This document shows positions 37,919 to 64,000 of a stretch of 64,000 nucleotides of DNA, one piece after another (positions within the stretch are counted from its first letter, which is position 1; every line of letters starts with the position of its first letter). The notes beneath the pieces were generated by a model that was not told the DNA's origin, did not search any database, and worked only from the letters and a program-made list of their open reading frames with translations. Origin of the DNA: Amorphochlora amoebiformis (Eukaryota > Cercozoa > Chlorarachniophyceae); contig BAAHQB010000166.1 in the NCBI GenBank assembly GCA_054601695.1, forward strand, positions 62,001 to 126,000, in the 5' to 3' direction. Position numbers and translations under genes: made by a program.

Positions 37919-37945
37919 ATCTTGTTCGAAGGGAGTGGCTGAAAG
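37713..37945 (-). repeat. Two upstream copies of the 5' part of exon 37730-37691
   Basis: CATCTGGTTCGAAGGGAGTG plus GCTGAAG occurs at 37,815-37,841 and, with one change, at 37,917-37,943. The copies include the acceptor CTTCAG of the first cyclin exon on the - strand, which argues that this acceptor is or was in use. Confidence 0.85.
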
Positions 37946-45627
<7,682 letters not shown>

Positions 45628-45628
45628 A

Positions 45629-46104
45629 GTCACACGCTGAGGAGAAAAATTGTGGGTCCGCCTTTGGCCCGGCGCAACTGGTGACCTCCCGTGAGGTCAC
45701 GTATTGTATTCTTCTAGTCACGCAAGATTTCATCTTTGTCACCCCCGTGTCACTTTGTGACATTGGCCCTGGTCACTTAGTGCGTCGAGGTAATTCCTTC
45801 AAATGTCCATTAGAGGTCGAGCCACCATCGCGTGTTGTCACTCAGAAAAGTCACGGGTTGAAGGCCGCACTTCTATCCCACCACCGGGACGGGCTGGATT
45901 CTTTCTTTTCGTGGCTCGGTTCACTTTGATCCAAAAAGCATTTGAGTTTTGGGTGCGATGTGGGAATTGCATTACATCAATTTTTAATCTCATTTTTTTT
46001 CGAAAATTGTATATACCTCCTTTTTTCACGTCGATGATAAGGAAGCACTTCCTTATCCTCTTCCCACCCGTGCGATTATCTTTTTTGTATTACTCAGCCT
46101 GGAA
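45629..46104. promoter_or_regulatory. Divergent promoter with dense GTCAC motifs
   Basis: The 477 bp between the pseudokinase start (45627) and the rhomboid start (46105) contain no microsatellite. Within 45,629-45,854 there are ten GTCAC/GTGAC pentamers (at 45,629, 45,681, 45,696, 45,717, 45,738, 45,749, 45,757, 45,772, 45,837 and 45,850), where fewer than one is expected. Two form a perfect inverted repeat GTGACCTC-CCGT-GAGGTCAC at 45,681-45,700. A role as transcription-factor sites is inference. Confidence 0.55.
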
Positions 46105-52758
<6,654 letters not shown>

Positions 52759-53456
52759 GGTTATAGTCTAGAACTCGCAATTTGTTGTAGTTGGATTGAT
52801 GTAGATTTTAGCCGTATTACACGTATGTGCGGGTCGAATTTATATATAGTGTGTGAGATACTACTAGTACAGTGATAATCTTAAATTCTAGTAATTATAT
52901 AGATCACTGGGCTACTTAGTTATAATCTACTAGATCTAATCATGCTGAAACTAGTAACTTCCATTACGTATCACCACCTCATAGCTACCCACGCTACGAG
53001 TTTATATAAATAGTTATGAAAGTGGTCTGTCCGAGACACTTCTAGACTTGTCCGTCAAGCGGCTCGGATACATCTAGTACATGGATAAGTATGTCACGCG
53101 GTAACTACTAATACAAGTAATACGTATCAACATGTCACGGTTATCAAGGCTAGAATCTAGAGAATAGTAACTTCAGTGCATCAATTATTCCAATCAGAAT
53201 ATTCATGATCGTGATGATCGAAAGCCTACTCTAGTACTGTGGCTTCACTTTCTTATGTCACGTGTCAAGTCTGAAGTTACGTAGATTTAGCTAAATATTT
53301 CAGTCAACCAATATTTCTGGAAAGTACGTAGATCTAGCTCGTTGAGAACATCGATGCGATCTGTTCACCGGCGGACTGCTTCTGGGTTTCAAGCAATCGG
53401 GAAACACAGCCTTCTGTTAGACTCAGTTGAACAGCTTTTCTGCTGAAATGCATTCT
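52759..53456. other. CTAG-rich convergent intergenic spacer 3
   Basis: 698 bp of complex DNA between the rhomboid stop and the stop of the unrecognised - strand gene. It has about 13 CTAG tetramers (about three expected) and no (TA)n block. No exon was found. Confidence 0.65.
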
Positions 53457-63985
<10,529 letters not shown>

Positions 63986-64000
63986 CTGGGAAATTAAATA

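Overview
This window is nuclear DNA of a eukaryote. Its telomere-type repeat is TTAGGG (read as CCCTAA on the + strand). Genes carry many small GT-AG introns, codon use fits the standard code, and ordinary exons are split by introns swollen with (TA)n microsatellite. A cytoplasmic dynein light intermediate chain argues against a land plant. The lineage cannot be fixed from sequence alone. The left edge looks subtelomeric: short CCCTAA runs, a 23-bp satellite and a 1.6-kb degenerate telomeric tract. Most long open frames here are poly(Tyr-Ile), poly(Glu-Arg) or poly(Leu-Ser) readings of microsatellites and are not genes. Real exons were found by joining short complex islands at splice sites and requiring intron phases to agree.

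Layout: (1) + strand, about 1.05-6.61 kb, fragments of one or two membrane or secreted protein genes. (2) - strand, 12,228-7,732, a septation-network/MAP3K-epsilon-type kinase with C-terminal ARM/HEAT-like repeats. (3) + strand, 12,314-15,503, dynein light intermediate chain, head-to-head with the kinase across 85 bp. (4) - strand, 45,627-16,515, three modules in a row: a CDK-fold pseudokinase, an A/B-type cyclin box, and an F-box with leucine-rich repeats. All 53 inferred exons stay in phase and no normal intergenic DNA separates the modules, so they may be one gene of about 1,148 codons. (5) + strand, 46,105-52,758, an apparently active rhomboid protease, divergent from (4) across a promoter dense in GTCAC motifs. 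(6) - strand, from the right edge to 53,457, a multi-exon gene I do not recognise.

Two genome-scale patterns stand out. Where two genes converge (about 6.65-7.73, 15.5-16.5 and 52.76-53.46 kb), the spacer is complex DNA rich in CTAG and mostly free of (TA)n. Inside genes, the (TA)n introns repeatedly contain partial copies of the flanking exon together with its splice site. Copies of exon 3' ends lie downstream and copies of 5' ends lie upstream, and an intact exon always remains.

Functionally the window is rich in cell-cycle and cytoskeletal parts (SIN-like kinase, pseudo-CDK, cyclin, F-box/LRR, dynein subunit). All exon coordinates are manual inferences from splice motifs and frame. They were not tested with RNA evidence or database searches.
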